Assembly: GCA_918219625.1 (NCBI GenBank)
Contig: CAKJXT010000034.1
Coordinates: forward strand, 1 to 7,181
Reading direction: 5' to 3'
Length of the DNA stretch: 7,181 nucleotides
Source of the DNA: Bacilli bacterium
GTDB lineage: Bacteria > Bacillota_I > Bacilli_A > RF39 > UBA660
Shown: one piece after another, positions 1 to 6,677 of the stretch
Layout: the number at the start of each line of letters is the position of its first letter
How positions within the stretch are numbered: the stretch's first letter is position 1
Notes under the pieces: model-generated
The model's database searches: none
What the model saw: the letters and a program-made list of their open reading frames with translations, nothing else
Told to the model about the DNA's origin: nothing
Made by a program: the position numbers and the translations under genes

Positions 1-1
1 A

Positions 2-130
2 GGATTAAATAATACTCAAACAAATCAAGCGAACACATACGATGAAATGACAAAATACGGGTGGTATAACGTAAAAGATGTAGAACAAACTACAATAAAA
101 GAAACACTAAATAAACTATCAAATAACTAG
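2..130 (+). CDS. C-terminal end of a small protein, possibly CotF-like spore coat protein (5' truncated by window)
   Basis: This is the open frame entering from the left edge and ending at TAG 128-130, leaving 42 visible residues. The N-terminus lies outside the window. The tail is polar and Asn/Thr/Gln-rich at first, then reads YDEMTKYGWYNVKDVEQ followed by a short amphipathic helix. An aromatic GWY turn followed by a Val/Gln-rich helix close to the C-terminus resembles the end of Firmicute CotF-type spore coat proteins. That resemblance is from memory of the family pattern, and the fragment is too short to be decisive. The codons are A-ending like the other genes. A hairpin terminator overlaps its stop codon, so it is the last gene of its transcript. 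It could equally be another small, uncharacterised Firmicute protein. Confidence 0.6.
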   Translation, partial: GLNNTQTNQANTYDEMTKYGWYNVKDVEQTTIKETLNKLSNN

Positions 131-151
131 AAGAGAGAAATCTCTTCTTTT
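129..151 (+). terminator. Rho-independent terminator after the left-edge gene
   Basis: An 8-bp perfect stem (AGAAGAGA at 129-136, TCTCTTCT at 141-148) encloses a GAAA tetraloop and runs into TTTT (148-151). The left arm begins inside the TAG stop codon, so termination follows directly on translation. Confidence 0.75.
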
Positions 152-165
152 AAAATACAAAAATA

Positions 166-176
166 TGTGCTATAAT
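166..176 (+). promoter_or_regulatory. Extended -10 promoter of the YeaQ-family gene
   Basis: The sequence TGTGCTATAAT contains a perfect TATAAT (171-176) with the TGn extension. The -35 position (about 148-153, TTTTAA) is poor and overlaps the preceding terminator's T-tract, so the extended -10 probably carries the activity. The expected transcript start is near 183, at the Shine-Dalgarno itself, giving an extremely short leader. The same 11 bases recur at 6678-6688 before the deformylase gene. Confidence 0.7.
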
Positions 177-182
177 TTATAT

Positions 183-188
183 AGGAGG
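183..188 (+). promoter_or_regulatory. AGGAGG ribosome binding site that sets the YeaQ-family start
   Basis: A perfect AGGAGG lies 7 bases before ATG 196 and 1 base before the upstream in-frame ATG 190. The spacing strongly favours 196 as the true start. It also lies about 7 bases after the -10 element, at the predicted 5' end of the mRNA. Confidence 0.75.
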
Positions 189-195
189 TATGACT

Positions 196-450
196 ATGTT
201 AGGAATGACTTTAGGAGAACTTATAACTGCTTTAGTTATAGGTGCTATTGCTGGATGGATTGCTAGTATTTTATTGGGAAGTAAAGGCGGACTTATAAGA
301 AACATTATAATCGGTGTAATAGGCGGAATTATAGGCCCAGTTATACTAAATGCAGTTGGAATTGAAATCTCTGGTCCAGTTGGTGCAATCATACCAGCTG
401 TAGTTGGTGCATGTGCATTAATATTAGTTGGAAAACTATTATTCAAATAA
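196..450 (+). CDS. GlsB/YeaQ/YmgE family small membrane protein (transglycosylase-associated protein family)
   Basis: An 84-residue, very hydrophobic, Gly/Ile-rich protein with three predicted membrane helices (about residues 5-25, 35-53 and 60-81). They are separated by a short Gly/Lys/Arg loop (GSKGGLIRN) and a second loop (GIEISGP). The pattern GxxAGWIAS...LLG, then IIIGVIGGIIGP, then GAIIPAVVGA is typical of the GlsB/YeaQ/YmgE family, and the length is normal. The family is often stress-associated in Firmicutes, but its biochemical role is unknown. I choose ATG 196 over ATG 190 because AGGAGG ends at 188: this leaves 7 bases before 196 but only 1 before 190. The gene has its own promoter and a weak terminator. 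It uses many T-ending codons (GCT, GTT, GGT, ATT), unlike the A-ending bias of its neighbours. Confidence 0.9.
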   Translation: MLGMTLGELITALVIGAIAGWIASILLGSKGGLIRNIIIGVIGGIIGPVILNAVGIEISGPVGAIIPAVVGACALILVGKLLFK

Positions 451-470
451 GAATCATTTGATTCTTTTTT
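449..470 (+). terminator. Hairpin with T6 tract after the YeaQ-family gene
   Basis: AAGAATC (449-455) pairs with GATTCTT (460-466) around an ATTT loop and runs into six T (465-470). The stem is short and weak (2 G-C pairs). No clear promoter separates it from the gene at 487, so it may be a leaky attenuator rather than a full stop. Confidence 0.55.
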
Positions 471-486
471 AGTAAGGAAGTAATAT

Positions 487-798
487 ATGGAAGAATTAAT
501 AAAAAAAATAGACGAATTAACACAAAAAGTTGAATTCTTAGAAAAACAAGAAAAGAAAAGAATAACAAAAAAGAAAATAGACACAACACTAAAAATAATA
601 AAATATGGATTAATAATAACTATAATTTTAACATTATATATAAAATTCAATAATACATTTATAAAACCAACAAAAGAAAAAATAGATTTTGTAGAAGAAA
701 AAATATCATCAGTAGACATTAAAGTCGATAAAATTGGTGATAATATAAAAGAAAAATGGGAATCATTAAAAAACATAAATCCATTCAAAAAAGACTAA
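487..798 (+). CDS. Hypothetical single-pass membrane protein with charged coiled-coil-like flanks
   Basis: I do not recognise a family for this 103-residue protein. Residues 1-33 are highly charged (Lys/Glu) with hydrophobic residues at heptad-like spacing (ELIKKIDELTQKVEFLEKQ), suggesting a coiled coil. Residues about 36-53 form one hydrophobic segment (LKIIKYGLIITIILTLYI). Residues 59-103 are again charged and probably helical, ending KNINPFKKD. By the positive-inside rule, the Lys-rich RITKKK stretch before the helix suggests a cytoplasmic N-terminus. AAGGAAG at 474-480 sits 6 bases before ATG 487. Its promoter is not obvious, so it may depend on read-through from the YeaQ-family gene 36 bp upstream. 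The codon composition (Lys, Ile, Asn; A-ending) is native-looking. It could be a scaffold or membrane-tether protein, but nothing shows this directly. Confidence 0.8.
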   Translation: MEELIKKIDELTQKVEFLEKQEKKRITKKKIDTTLKIIKYGLIITIILTLYIKFNNTFIKPTKEKIDFVEEKISSVDIKVDKIGDNIKEKWESLKNINPFKKD

Positions 799-824
799 TT
801 GTAACAAAAGTTACAATTTTTTTT
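797..824 (+). terminator. Strong Rho-independent terminator before the ABC operon
   Basis: A 9-bp perfect stem (AATTGTAAC at 797-805, GTTACAATT at 810-818) with an AAAA loop is followed by a T-run (817-824, 8 T). It starts inside the TAA stop. The arms contain TGTAAC and its complement, the hexamer that recurs just downstream at 830 and 841. Confidence 0.85.
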
Positions 825-829
825 AATTT

Positions 830-862
830 TGTAACTTTACTGTAACATTAGTGAAATATACT
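830..862 (+). promoter_or_regulatory. Candidate regulated promoter of the ABC operon: TGTAAC direct repeat plus -10
   Basis: Two exact TGTAAC hexamers at 830-835 and 841-846 are spaced 11 bp start to start, about one helical turn. They precede a -10-like TATACT (857-862). The only -35-like string, TTTACT (836-841), has a short 15-bp spacer and lies between and overlapping the repeats. Direct hexamers about one turn apart over a poor -35 are the usual layout of an activator site for OmpR-family response regulators. The repeat is seen; the regulator class is inferred. Confidence 0.45.
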
Positions 863-884
863 TAAAGAGAAGGGAGAGAAAAAT

Positions 885-1547
885 ATGGAAATTTTAAAAG
901 TAGAAAACTTAACAAAGATATATGGAGAAGGGAACAATAAAGTAGTAGCACTAGACAATGTATCATTCAGTGTTGAAAAAGGAGAATTCTTAGCAATCGT
1001 AGGAGCATCAGGATCAGGAAAATCAACATTACTACACTTATTAGGAGGTGTAGATAAACCAACAAAAGGAAAGGTATATGTAGATGGGAAGGATATATAT
1101 GAACTATCAGATGATAATCTAGCTATATTTAGAAGAAGACAAGTTGGACTTATATATCAATTCTATAACTTAATACCGATCTTAAACGTAGAGGAAAATA
1201 TAACTCTACCACTTGAACTAGACAATAGAAAGGTAGATAAAGAAGACCTAAAAGAAATAATAAATAATTTAGGACTAACAAAAAGAATTAAACATCTACC
1301 AAGTGAATTATCAGGAGGACAACAACAAAGAGTATCAATAGGAAGAGCACTTATAACTCATCCAGCAATCGTACTAGCAGACGAACCAACAGGAAACTTG
1401 GACTCAAAATCAAGTGATGAAATAGTTGAATTACTAAGAAAAACAAATAAAGAATACAAACAAACAATAATAATGATTACACACAATATGGAAATAGCTA
1501 AAATGGCAGACAGAATTATAGAAATTGAAGATGGACACATAGTTTAG
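885..1547 (+). CDS. ABC transporter ATP-binding protein, LolD/MacB (SalX-like) class
   Basis: A complete 220-residue nucleotide-binding subunit that hydrolyses ATP at the inner membrane face to drive an FtsX-type permease. All motifs are present in order: A-loop Tyr13, Walker A GASGSGKST (40-48), Q-loop Gln92 in YQFYNLIP, signature LSGGQ (142-146), Walker B IVLADE with catalytic Glu167, D-loop GNLD (170-173) and H-loop His200. The length and the LSGGQQQRVSIGRAL and ADEPTGNLD strings are typical of the LolD/MacB/SalX branch, which works with permeases having large extracytoplasmic domains. AAGGGAG (870-876) lies 8 bases before ATG 885. The gene ends 11 bp before permease 1, whose ribosome binding site overlaps this gene's TAG stop, so the two are translationally coupled. 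It is the only ATPase in the window and probably serves both permeases. Confidence 0.97.
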   Translation: MEILKVENLTKIYGEGNNKVVALDNVSFSVEKGEFLAIVGASGSGKSTLLHLLGGVDKPTKGKVYVDGKDIYELSDDNLAIFRRRQVGLIYQFYNLIPILNVEENITLPLELDNRKVDKEDLKEIINNLGLTKRIKHLPSELSGGQQQRVSIGRALITHPAIVLADEPTGNLDSKSSDEIVELLRKTNKEYKQTIIMITHNMEIAKMADRIIEIEDGHIV

Positions 1548-1551
1548 GGAG
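1546..1551 (+). promoter_or_regulatory. Ribosome binding site of permease 1 overlapping the ATPase stop codon
   Basis: AGGGAG begins within the TAG stop of the ATPase gene and lies 7 bases before ATG 1559. This arrangement implies translational coupling and fixes the start of permease 1. Confidence 0.7.
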
Positions 1552-1558
1552 TGTTAAA

Positions 1559-4066
1559 ATGAATATATTGCAAAAATTTACAAAGAAAGACTTAAAACTA
1601 AATAAAAAAAGAACAATAGGAACACTTATTGGAATAATACTTTCAACCGCACTAATAACAGCAGTAGGAGGTATGGCTATAACACTACAAAATACACTAG
1701 TAGAAGGAGAAAAAAACGACTCAGGATACTATCATATACAACTATCTGATATATCAAAACAAGACTCAGAAAAAATAAAACTAAATAAAGATTATAGTCA
1801 TTATGAAATAGTAAATGACCTAGGAATATCAAAAGAAGAAACAGAAGACTATGCAAGATATCCACATCTATATTCAATGAGCAAAGAAACTTCAGATTAC
1901 TTAAAAACAAAAATAACAAAAGGAGCCTTTCCAAAAGATGAAACAGAAGTTTTAGTAGGAGAAGCAATAATAAATAGCTTTAACTACAAAATAGGTGATG
2001 TAATAGAAGTTAATCCAGGAACAATAGATGAACAAGAAATTGATCCAGAAACAGCACAAATAATAAATCCAAAACATTATAAATTTACAATATCAGGAAT
2101 AATTCGTGACTATGACAAAATGATAACAACAAACATAGACTCAGAAAAAATAGATATGTACTTAACTCTAAAAAATCCAAAAAATTATAAAAAAGACTTT
2201 GAAGAATTACTAGGAAAAAATCCATACAATAGAGAAGAAGCAGAAAAAATTGAATATGAATACTATATAAATAGAGACTTACTTCACTGGGAAGTTGGAT
2301 CATTCGGAGATGCAACACTAAAAGTATTATATACAATGGTAGGAATAGTAATAGCTATAATACTAATAACATCAGTATTCTCAATAAGAAACTCATTCGC
2401 AATATCAACAACAGAAAAAATAAAAACATATGGAATGCTATCAAGTGTAGGAGCAACAAAAAAACAAATAAGAAAAATGGTACTATATGAAGGTAGAACA
2501 CTAGGACTAATAGGAATAACTATAGGATGTCTATTTGGAACACTAGTAACATTTTTATTAACACATATAATAAATGCAATCGCAAGTGGAGCAGATCTAT
2601 TTAATGAAGGCTGGATGTTTGTATATAAATTTTCAATTATACCAATTATATTTGCAGCAATAATAGGAATAGTAATGATATTCCTATCAACAATAACATG
2701 TGCAATAAAAGCAAGTAAAGTAACTCCAATACAAAATCTAAGAAATGCAGATAACCTAAAAAGTAAAAAAATAAAACTAAAAACTCCAAAATACATAAAA
2801 AGTATATTTAAAATAGGAGGAGTACTATCATACAAAAATCTAAAAAGAAGCAAAAGAAAATATAGAGTAACAATAATATCATTAACAGTAAGCATATTTG
2901 TATTTATAACAATATCATCATTTATACAATATGGACTAAAAATAGTAAAAACACAATACATGGATGTAAGCTATAATATTTCAGTACAACCAAAAAGAAA
3001 TAGTAAGCATGAATTAATAAACAAATCAGATCTAAATAAAATCGCAAGCCTAGACGAATCATATATACAATATGTACCAACTAATAAAGAATCATATTCA
3101 TACATAATACAAGATACAAGTAAAATGAAATATAAAAACTTAATAACAAAATTCTGTATTGAATATGAAATGATAGATGATATTGAAACAGATAAATGTA
3201 TAAATGAAAAAACAGGAGCATACGCAATGACATATATATTAGATAATAATACATTTAAAAAATATGCAAACAAAATAAATGCAAACTATGAAAATATTAA
3301 AGATAAAGTAATACTTATAAATACACTACCAGTAGAAGAAAACAAAAAAATAACATACAAAGAACTATCAAGTTATAAAACAAATGATGAAATAACTTTA
3401 GAAAGTTTATATGGAAATAATAAACAAACATACAAAATAGGCGCAGTAACACAAGAAAGATCATATGGACTAGAAGGACAATACAGTGATACATTAATAT
3501 TAATAGTAAATAACGACTATGTCAAAGAAGAAACAGAAATAGAAAGAATACTATTAAATGCAAAAAATCCAGAAGAAGTTGGAAAAAAACTAAAAGAAAT
3601 AGATAATATATTTGTAAACAATTTAGCGTCAGAAGTAAAATCAATGAAAACAATGATACTAATACTTTCTATATTCATATATGGATTTATAACAGTAGTA
3701 ACACTAATAGGAATAACATCAGTATTTAATACAATAACATCAAATATGCAATTAAGACAAAAAGACTTCGCAACATTAAAAAGTATTGGTATGACAAAAA
3801 AAGAATTCAATAGAATGATAACACTAGAATCACTATTCTATTCATTCAAGAGCATAGTAATAGGAATAATACTAGGACTAATAGGTAGTTATGCTGTATA
3901 TAAACTACTATCAAGTGGAATAGACTTCGGATATGTACTTCCATATAAAGCAATCATAATATCAATTCTATTTATAACAATTGTAGTATTTGTAATAATG
4001 AAATACTCAATAAACAAAGTAAATAAACAAAATATAATTGAAACAATTAGGAAAGATAATATTTAA
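1559..4066 (+). CDS. ABC transporter permease 1, FtsX/MacB-type with two FtsX domains and two extracellular domains
   Basis: An 835-residue membrane protein with an internally repeated layout. A first helix (about 20-42) is followed by extracellular domain 1 (about 43-255) and helices at about 256-276, 314-340 and 357-382. A Lys-rich cytoplasmic linker follows, then a helix at about 435-456, extracellular domain 2 (about 457-694) and helices at about 695-722, 762-785 and 797-818. Each half carries an FtsX signature after its second helix: TEKIKTYGMLSSVGATKKQI in the first and LRQKDFATLKSIGMTKKEF in the second. Such proteins usually transmit ATP-driven motion to external domains (lipid, peptide or antibiotic handling, or hydrolase control). 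Eight helices and two external domains argue against BceB, which has ten helices and one. Extracellular domain 2 holds Cys533 and Cys547, a possible disulfide. It forms an operon with the ATPase upstream. The substrate is unknown. Confidence 0.95.
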   Translation: MNILQKFTKKDLKLNKKRTIGTLIGIILSTALITAVGGMAITLQNTLVEGEKNDSGYYHIQLSDISKQDSEKIKLNKDYSHYEIVNDLGISKEETEDYARYPHLYSMSKETSDYLKTKITKGAFPKDETEVLVGEAIINSFNYKIGDVIEVNPGTIDEQEIDPETAQIINPKHYKFTISGIIRDYDKMITTNIDSEKIDMYLTLKNPKNYKKDFEELLGKNPYNREEAEKIEYEYYINRDLLHWEVGSFGDATLKVLYTMVGIVIAIILITSVFSIRNSFAISTTEKIKTYGMLSSVGATKKQIRKMVLYEGRTLGLIGITIGCLFGTLVTFLLTHIINAIASGADLFNEGWMFVYKFSIIPIIFAAIIGIVMIFLSTITCAIKASKVTPIQNLRNADNLKSKKIKLKTPKYIKSIFKIGGVLSYKNLKRSKRKYRVTIISLTVSIFVFITISSFIQYGLKIVKTQYMDVSYNISVQPKRNSKHELINKSDLNKIASLDESYIQYVPTNKESYSYIIQDTSKMKYKNLITKFCIEYEMIDDIETDKCINEKTGAYAMTYILDNNTFKKYANKINANYENIKDKVILINTLPVEENKKITYKELSSYKTNDEITLESLYGNNKQTYKIGAVTQERSYGLEGQYSDTLILIVNNDYVKEETEIERILLNAKNPEEVGKKLKEIDNIFVNNLASEVKSMKTMILILSIFIYGFITVVTLIGITSVFNTITSNMQLRQKDFATLKSIGMTKKEFNRMITLESLFYSFKSIVIGIILGLIGSYAVYKLLSSGIDFGYVLPYKAIIISILFITIVVFVIMKYSINKVNKQNIIETIRKDNI

Positions 4067-4071
4067 TCTTT
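4052..4071 (+). repeat. Small inverted repeat across the stop codon of permease 1
   Basis: AAAGAT (4052-4057) and ATCTTT (4066-4071) flank the TAA stop with an 8-base loop. It is a shorter version of the 27-bp palindrome at the end of permease 2. Both come from the shared 3' sequence encoding the C-terminal residues RKDNI. Confidence 0.45.
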
Positions 4072-4080
4072 ATAACATAG

Positions 4081-4117
4081 CCCAATAAAAATACAATTAC
4101 TGTATTTTTTTGGGTTT
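4081..4117 (+). terminator. Terminator between the two paralogous permeases
   Basis: CCCAATAAAAATACA (4081-4095) pairs with TGTATTTTTTTGGG (4101-4114) around loop ATTAC, giving 14 pairs with one bulged T and three G-C pairs at the base. TTT follows and the right arm is itself T-rich. The U-tract after the stem is short, so termination may be partial. It separates permease 2 from the ATPase-permease 1 transcript. Confidence 0.7.
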
Positions 4118-4137
4118 GTAACATAATTGAATATAAA
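4117..4137 (+). promoter_or_regulatory. Candidate promoter/operator of permease 2 resembling the ABC operon promoter
   Basis: TGTAACAT (4117-4124) followed by TATAAA (4132-4137) parallels TGTAACAT (841-848) followed by TATACT (857-862). The intervening bases also resemble each other (ATAATTGAA against ATTAGTGAA). The hexamer-to-minus-10 distance is 15 here and 16 upstream. Only one hexamer is present here, because the position 11 bp upstream is a T-run. No good -35 is visible. Confidence 0.4.
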
Positions 4138-4162
4138 CAAATAGATAATTAGAAGGTGTTGA

Positions 4163-6664
4163 ATGAACATATTACAAAAATTGACGAAAAGAGAACTAAA
4201 ATTAAATAAAAAAAGAACGTTAGGAACACTAGTAGGAATAATACTAGCAACAGCCCTAATAACAGCAGTAGGAGGTTTGGCTGTAACAATAAAAAATTCT
4301 GGATTTGAAACTGTAAAAAATAATATAGGATACTTTCATATAATACTATTTGGTATTTCAAATGAACAAGTAGAGGAATTAAAAATAAATAATGACTATA
4401 ATCATTATGAAGTTATAAATGATTTAGGTGTATCCGTACAAAAAGATACTTATTCAGATGTATATTCAATGAACAGAGAAACTTTAGATTACTTCAAAAC
4501 AAAAATAATAGAAGGAGATTTTCCCAAAAATGAAAATGAAGTTTTAATAGGAATAAATCTTGCAAACAATTTAAAATATAAAATAGGCGATGAAATAACT
4601 GCTAAAATAGAAAATGAACCAGAAATAAATATAGAACAAAACCCACAAATTGATTCGAATCAAAAAGAATATAAATTTACAATATCAGGAATATTTACAT
4701 CATATGTCTTTCCAGAAACATCATTAATAACAACAAATGTAAATTCAGAAAAAATAAATATGAGCTTAACATTAAAAAATCCAAAAAATTGTAAAAAAGA
4801 CTTTGAAGAACTATTAGGAATTAATCCATATAAGAATAATCAAACAAAAAAAGCAAAATATGAATATAAAGTTATTAATGATATACTCAAATGGGAAGTT
4901 GGAGCGTTTGGAGATACAACAACTAAATTACTGTATGGGATGATTGGAATAACATTGCTAATTATACTTGTTACGTCAATATTCTCAATAAGAAACTCAT
5001 TCACAATATCAACAACAGAAAAACAAAAAACATACGGAATGTTATCAAGTGTAGGAGCAACAAAAAAACAAATAAGAAAAATGGTTTTATACGAAGCAAG
5101 AAGATTAGGATTTGTTGGTATTACAATAGGATGTGTATTAGGAACTAGCGTAGTATATATTTTGGCCCAAATAGTAAATTCAATGCTAGGAAAAACAGGA
5201 ATGATAGTTGAAGAAATGCCACTAGACTATAAATTTTCGATAATTCCAATCATATTGGCTATAACAGTTGGAATTATAATGATATTTCTATCAATAATAT
5301 CATGCGCAATAAAAGCAAGTAAAGTAAGCCCAATACAGAATATAGTAAATTCAGATAACTTAGACAGTAAAAAAATAAAATTAAAAACTCCAAAAATTAT
5401 TAAAAAAATATTTAAAATAGGAGGAGTATTATCTTATAAAAATTTAAAAAGAAGCAAAAGAAAATATAGGGTAACAATTATATCTTTAACAGTAAGTATA
5501 TTCGCATTCATCACTGTATCAACATTCATAGAATATGGTTTAAAACTTATCAAAGAAGAATATGCAGACTCATCATATAATATGATAGTAATACCAAAAA
5601 GAGATAGTGAATCTAAAATTTTAGAAAGCTTCGATGTAAATAAAATAACAAATCTTGATGAAGCATACATTAATTATATTCCAAAAGAAGAATCAGGCAC
5701 ATATATACTAAAAGATACAAGTAAAATTAAATTTGATAAAATAATAATGCCTATATGTGTTGAATATAAAGATATAAATTCAAAAGAATGTACAAAGAAA
5801 ATTAAAGGAGTATTTATAGATACATACATAGTAGATAATAATACATTTGAAAAATATGCAAATGAAATAGGTACAAACTACGATGATATTAAAGACAAAG
5901 CAATATTAATTAAATCAGAGGCTGTAATGGAAGATAAAAAAATAATTTATAAGGAATTAACGAATTATAAATATAATGATGAAATAGAATATGAGAGTAT
6001 TGATTCAAATGCTGTTCACACATATAAAATAGGTGCCATAACTGACGAAACAAAATTTGGGCTAGAAGATGGAGGAAAATTTGGTTTTGGCTTGATGTTA
6101 GTATTAAATAAAGACTATGTAACAGAAGAAGTTGAACTTAATGAAATATTAATAAATTCCAAAAATCCTAATAAAACAGCACAAGAATTAGAAAAAATGG
6201 ATAACATATATTTTGAAAATATCGCAGACGAAGTAAAAATACTAAATACAATTATATTAATGTTCTCAATATTTATTTATGGATTTATAACAGTAATAAC
6301 TTTAATTGGTATAACTTCAGTATTTAATACAATAACATCGAATATTGAATTAAGACAAAAAGACTTCGCAACACTAAAAAGTATAGGAATGACAAAAAAA
6401 GAATTCAATAGAATGATAACTCTAGAATCACTATTCTATTCAGCGAAAAGTTTATTTATAGGACTAATCCTTGGATTATCTGGAAGCTATATGATATATA
6501 AATTAGTATCAAGAAAAATAGACTATGGATACATACTACCAACTAAATCAATTATAATATCTATATTATTTATAACAGTTGTAGTATTCATGATAATGAA
6601 ATACTCAATTAGTAAAGTAAATAAACAAAATATAATTGAAACAATAAGAAAAGATAATATTTAA
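4163..6664 (+). CDS. ABC transporter permease 2, tandem paralogue of permease 1
   Basis: An 833-residue full-length paralogue of permease 1 with the same plan. Helices lie at about 20-42, 256-276, 314-338, 357-382, 434-456, 693-720, 762-784 and 796-817. Extracellular domains lie at about 43-255 and 457-692, and there are two FtsX signatures (GMLSSVGATKKQIRKMVLYE and FATLKSIGMTKKEFNRM). Membrane and cytoplasmic parts match permease 1 almost residue for residue, but the extracellular domains differ in many positions and carry small insertions and deletions. Cys532 and Cys543 in domain 2 correspond to the Cys pair of permease 1 with shorter spacing. The start at ATG 4163 is set by AGAAGGTG (4151-4158) and by alignment of MNILQK in both. 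No ATPase gene follows, so it probably uses the upstream ATPase. Leucine codons outside the conserved blocks are more often TTA than the CTA seen in permease 1. Confidence 0.95.
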   Translation: MNILQKLTKRELKLNKKRTLGTLVGIILATALITAVGGLAVTIKNSGFETVKNNIGYFHIILFGISNEQVEELKINNDYNHYEVINDLGVSVQKDTYSDVYSMNRETLDYFKTKIIEGDFPKNENEVLIGINLANNLKYKIGDEITAKIENEPEINIEQNPQIDSNQKEYKFTISGIFTSYVFPETSLITTNVNSEKINMSLTLKNPKNCKKDFEELLGINPYKNNQTKKAKYEYKVINDILKWEVGAFGDTTTKLLYGMIGITLLIILVTSIFSIRNSFTISTTEKQKTYGMLSSVGATKKQIRKMVLYEARRLGFVGITIGCVLGTSVVYILAQIVNSMLGKTGMIVEEMPLDYKFSIIPIILAITVGIIMIFLSIISCAIKASKVSPIQNIVNSDNLDSKKIKLKTPKIIKKIFKIGGVLSYKNLKRSKRKYRVTIISLTVSIFAFITVSTFIEYGLKLIKEEYADSSYNMIVIPKRDSESKILESFDVNKITNLDEAYINYIPKEESGTYILKDTSKIKFDKIIMPICVEYKDINSKECTKKIKGVFIDTYIVDNNTFEKYANEIGTNYDDIKDKAILIKSEAVMEDKKIIYKELTNYKYNDEIEYESIDSNAVHTYKIGAITDETKFGLEDGGKFGFGLMLVLNKDYVTEEVELNEILINSKNPNKTAQELEKMDNIYFENIADEVKILNTIILMFSIFIYGFITVITLIGITSVFNTITSNIELRQKDFATLKSIGMTKKEFNRMITLESLFYSAKSLFIGLILGLSGSYMIYKLVSRKIDYGYILPTKSIIISILFITVVVFMIMKYSISKVNKQNIIETIRKDNI

Positions 6665-6675
6665 TATTATCTTTT
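6649..6675 (+). terminator. Perfect 27-bp palindrome spanning the permease 2 stop codon, possible terminator
   Basis: The 13-base arms (6649-6661 and 6663-6675) are exactly complementary around T6662, the first base of the TAA stop. As RNA it can form an 11-bp stem with a five-base loop, ending in CUUUU followed by CUU. The stem has only one G-C pair, so it is weak for a terminator. It also overlaps the -35 position of the next promoter. Confidence 0.5.
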
Positions 6676-6677
6676 CT

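Noticed and set aside
190..195. Upstream ATG at 190 as start of the YeaQ-family protein
   Set aside because: AGGAGG ends one base before it, which is too close. ATG 196, in the same frame, has the proper 7-base spacing.
177..788. Long minus-strand open frame (203 codons) opposite the YeaQ-family and 103-residue genes
   Set aside because: It is antisense to two well-supported genes and its translation is a low-complexity Phe/Ile/Ser-rich string caused by the A-rich opposite strand. It has no ribosome binding site or family pattern. The same holds for the minus-strand frames opposite the permeases.
885..1547. FtsE/FtsX cell division pair
   Set aside because: FtsX is a single-domain protein of about 300 residues with four helices. 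These permeases are about 835 residues with two FtsX domains.
2441..2481. Identical 41-base segments in the two permeases as a mobile-element or att-site repeat
   Set aside because: They lie at equivalent positions within homologous coding sequence and encode the conserved FtsX signature, so they reflect gene duplication rather than an inserted repeat.
885..4066. BceAB-type bacitracin resistance module
   Set aside because: BceB-type permeases have ten helices and one large extracellular domain. These have eight helices and two extracellular domains, and no sensor kinase or response regulator is in the window.
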